Part shown: one piece after another, positions 7,563 to 7,616 of the stretch
How the letters are laid out: each line of letters starts with the position of its first letter
Position numbering within the stretch: position 1 is the first letter of the stretch
Source of the DNA: Betaproteobacteria bacterium
GTDB taxonomy: Bacteria; Pseudomonadota; Gammaproteobacteria; Burkholderiales; SG8-39
DNA length: 7,616 nucleotides
NCBI GenBank assembly: GCA_011391185.1
Contig: JAABRB010000162.1
Coordinates: 1 to 7,616 of the forward strand
Direction: 5' to 3'
Notes under the pieces: model-generated
Told to the model about the DNA's origin: nothing
Database searches by the model: none
The model's input: the letters and a program-made list of their open reading frames with translations, nothing else
Translations under genes and position numbers: made by a program

Positions 7563-7568
7563 CCTCCC
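7563..7568 (-). promoter_or_regulatory. Ribosome binding site supporting the GTG start at 7553
   Basis: The minus strand reads GGGAGG, nine bases before GTG 7553. No ATG, GTG or TTG occurs further upstream in this frame within the window, although the frame stays open to the edge, so the site supports the GTG. Confidence 0.55.
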
Positions 7569-7616
7569 TGGATTGTGCCGGCTGAAGATGGGCGTCGGTG
7601 TGCCGTGGAGCCCGCG

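Noticed and set aside
7550..7616. End of an upstream minus-strand gene overlapping the YihY-type start as GTGA
   Set aside because: A frame open from the window edge does end in TGA at 7550-7552, but its 21 visible residues (Ser/Arg/Gly-rich) match nothing I recognise and are too few to support a gene.

Overview
The window is a GC-rich bacterial chromosomal segment with dense coding. It reads like a Pseudomonadota genome, most likely a betaproteobacterium. The main support is the asparaginyl-tRNA synthetase, which has the same length as I remember for E. coli AsnRS (466 residues) and very similar motifs. The long YihY/BrkB-type membrane protein with an extra C-terminal domain and the NMT1-like substrate-binding protein fit the same assignment. 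This placement rests on recalled family resemblance, not on a search. I see no mobile element, phage gene, CRISPR array, tRNA or rRNA.

Layout, left to right. (1) The 3' part of a ferredoxin-reductase-type FAD/NAD(P)H oxidoreductase runs on the + strand to 691, its N-terminal part lying outside the window. (2) A short convergent gap (692-862) holds a perfect 8-bp-stem hairpin. (3) A tightly packed minus-strand block, read from 5402 down to 863, encodes a 3-hydroxyisobutyrate-dehydrogenase-family oxidoreductase, then after 90 bp a small NTF2/SnoaL-like protein, asnS, an extended-SDR NAD-dependent epimerase/dehydratase-like protein, and an ABC-type substrate-binding protein. (4) A divergent non-coding region (5403-5705) contains several inverted repeats. 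(5) A small exported Gly/Cys-containing protein is on the + strand (5706-6131). (6) A convergent YihY/BrkB membrane protein is on the - strand (6174-7553).

The four genes from the NTF2-like gene to the substrate-binding protein are spaced like one translationally coupled operon. asnS overlaps its upstream neighbour by ATGA, the SDR gene starts 3 nt after asnS, and the substrate-binding gene follows within 26 nt. A core translation gene therefore sits inside what otherwise looks like accessory metabolism. The last gene is interrupted by one in-frame TGA at a position where the flanking residues suggest a Trp codon, so it is a probable recent pseudogene or a sequence error.

I did not find a convincing new biological system. 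The points most worth following up are the TGA-interrupted binding protein, the asnS operon context, the SDR protein that lacks the usual Tyr-x3-Lys catalytic pair, and the small secreted Gly/Cys protein behind a structured leader.
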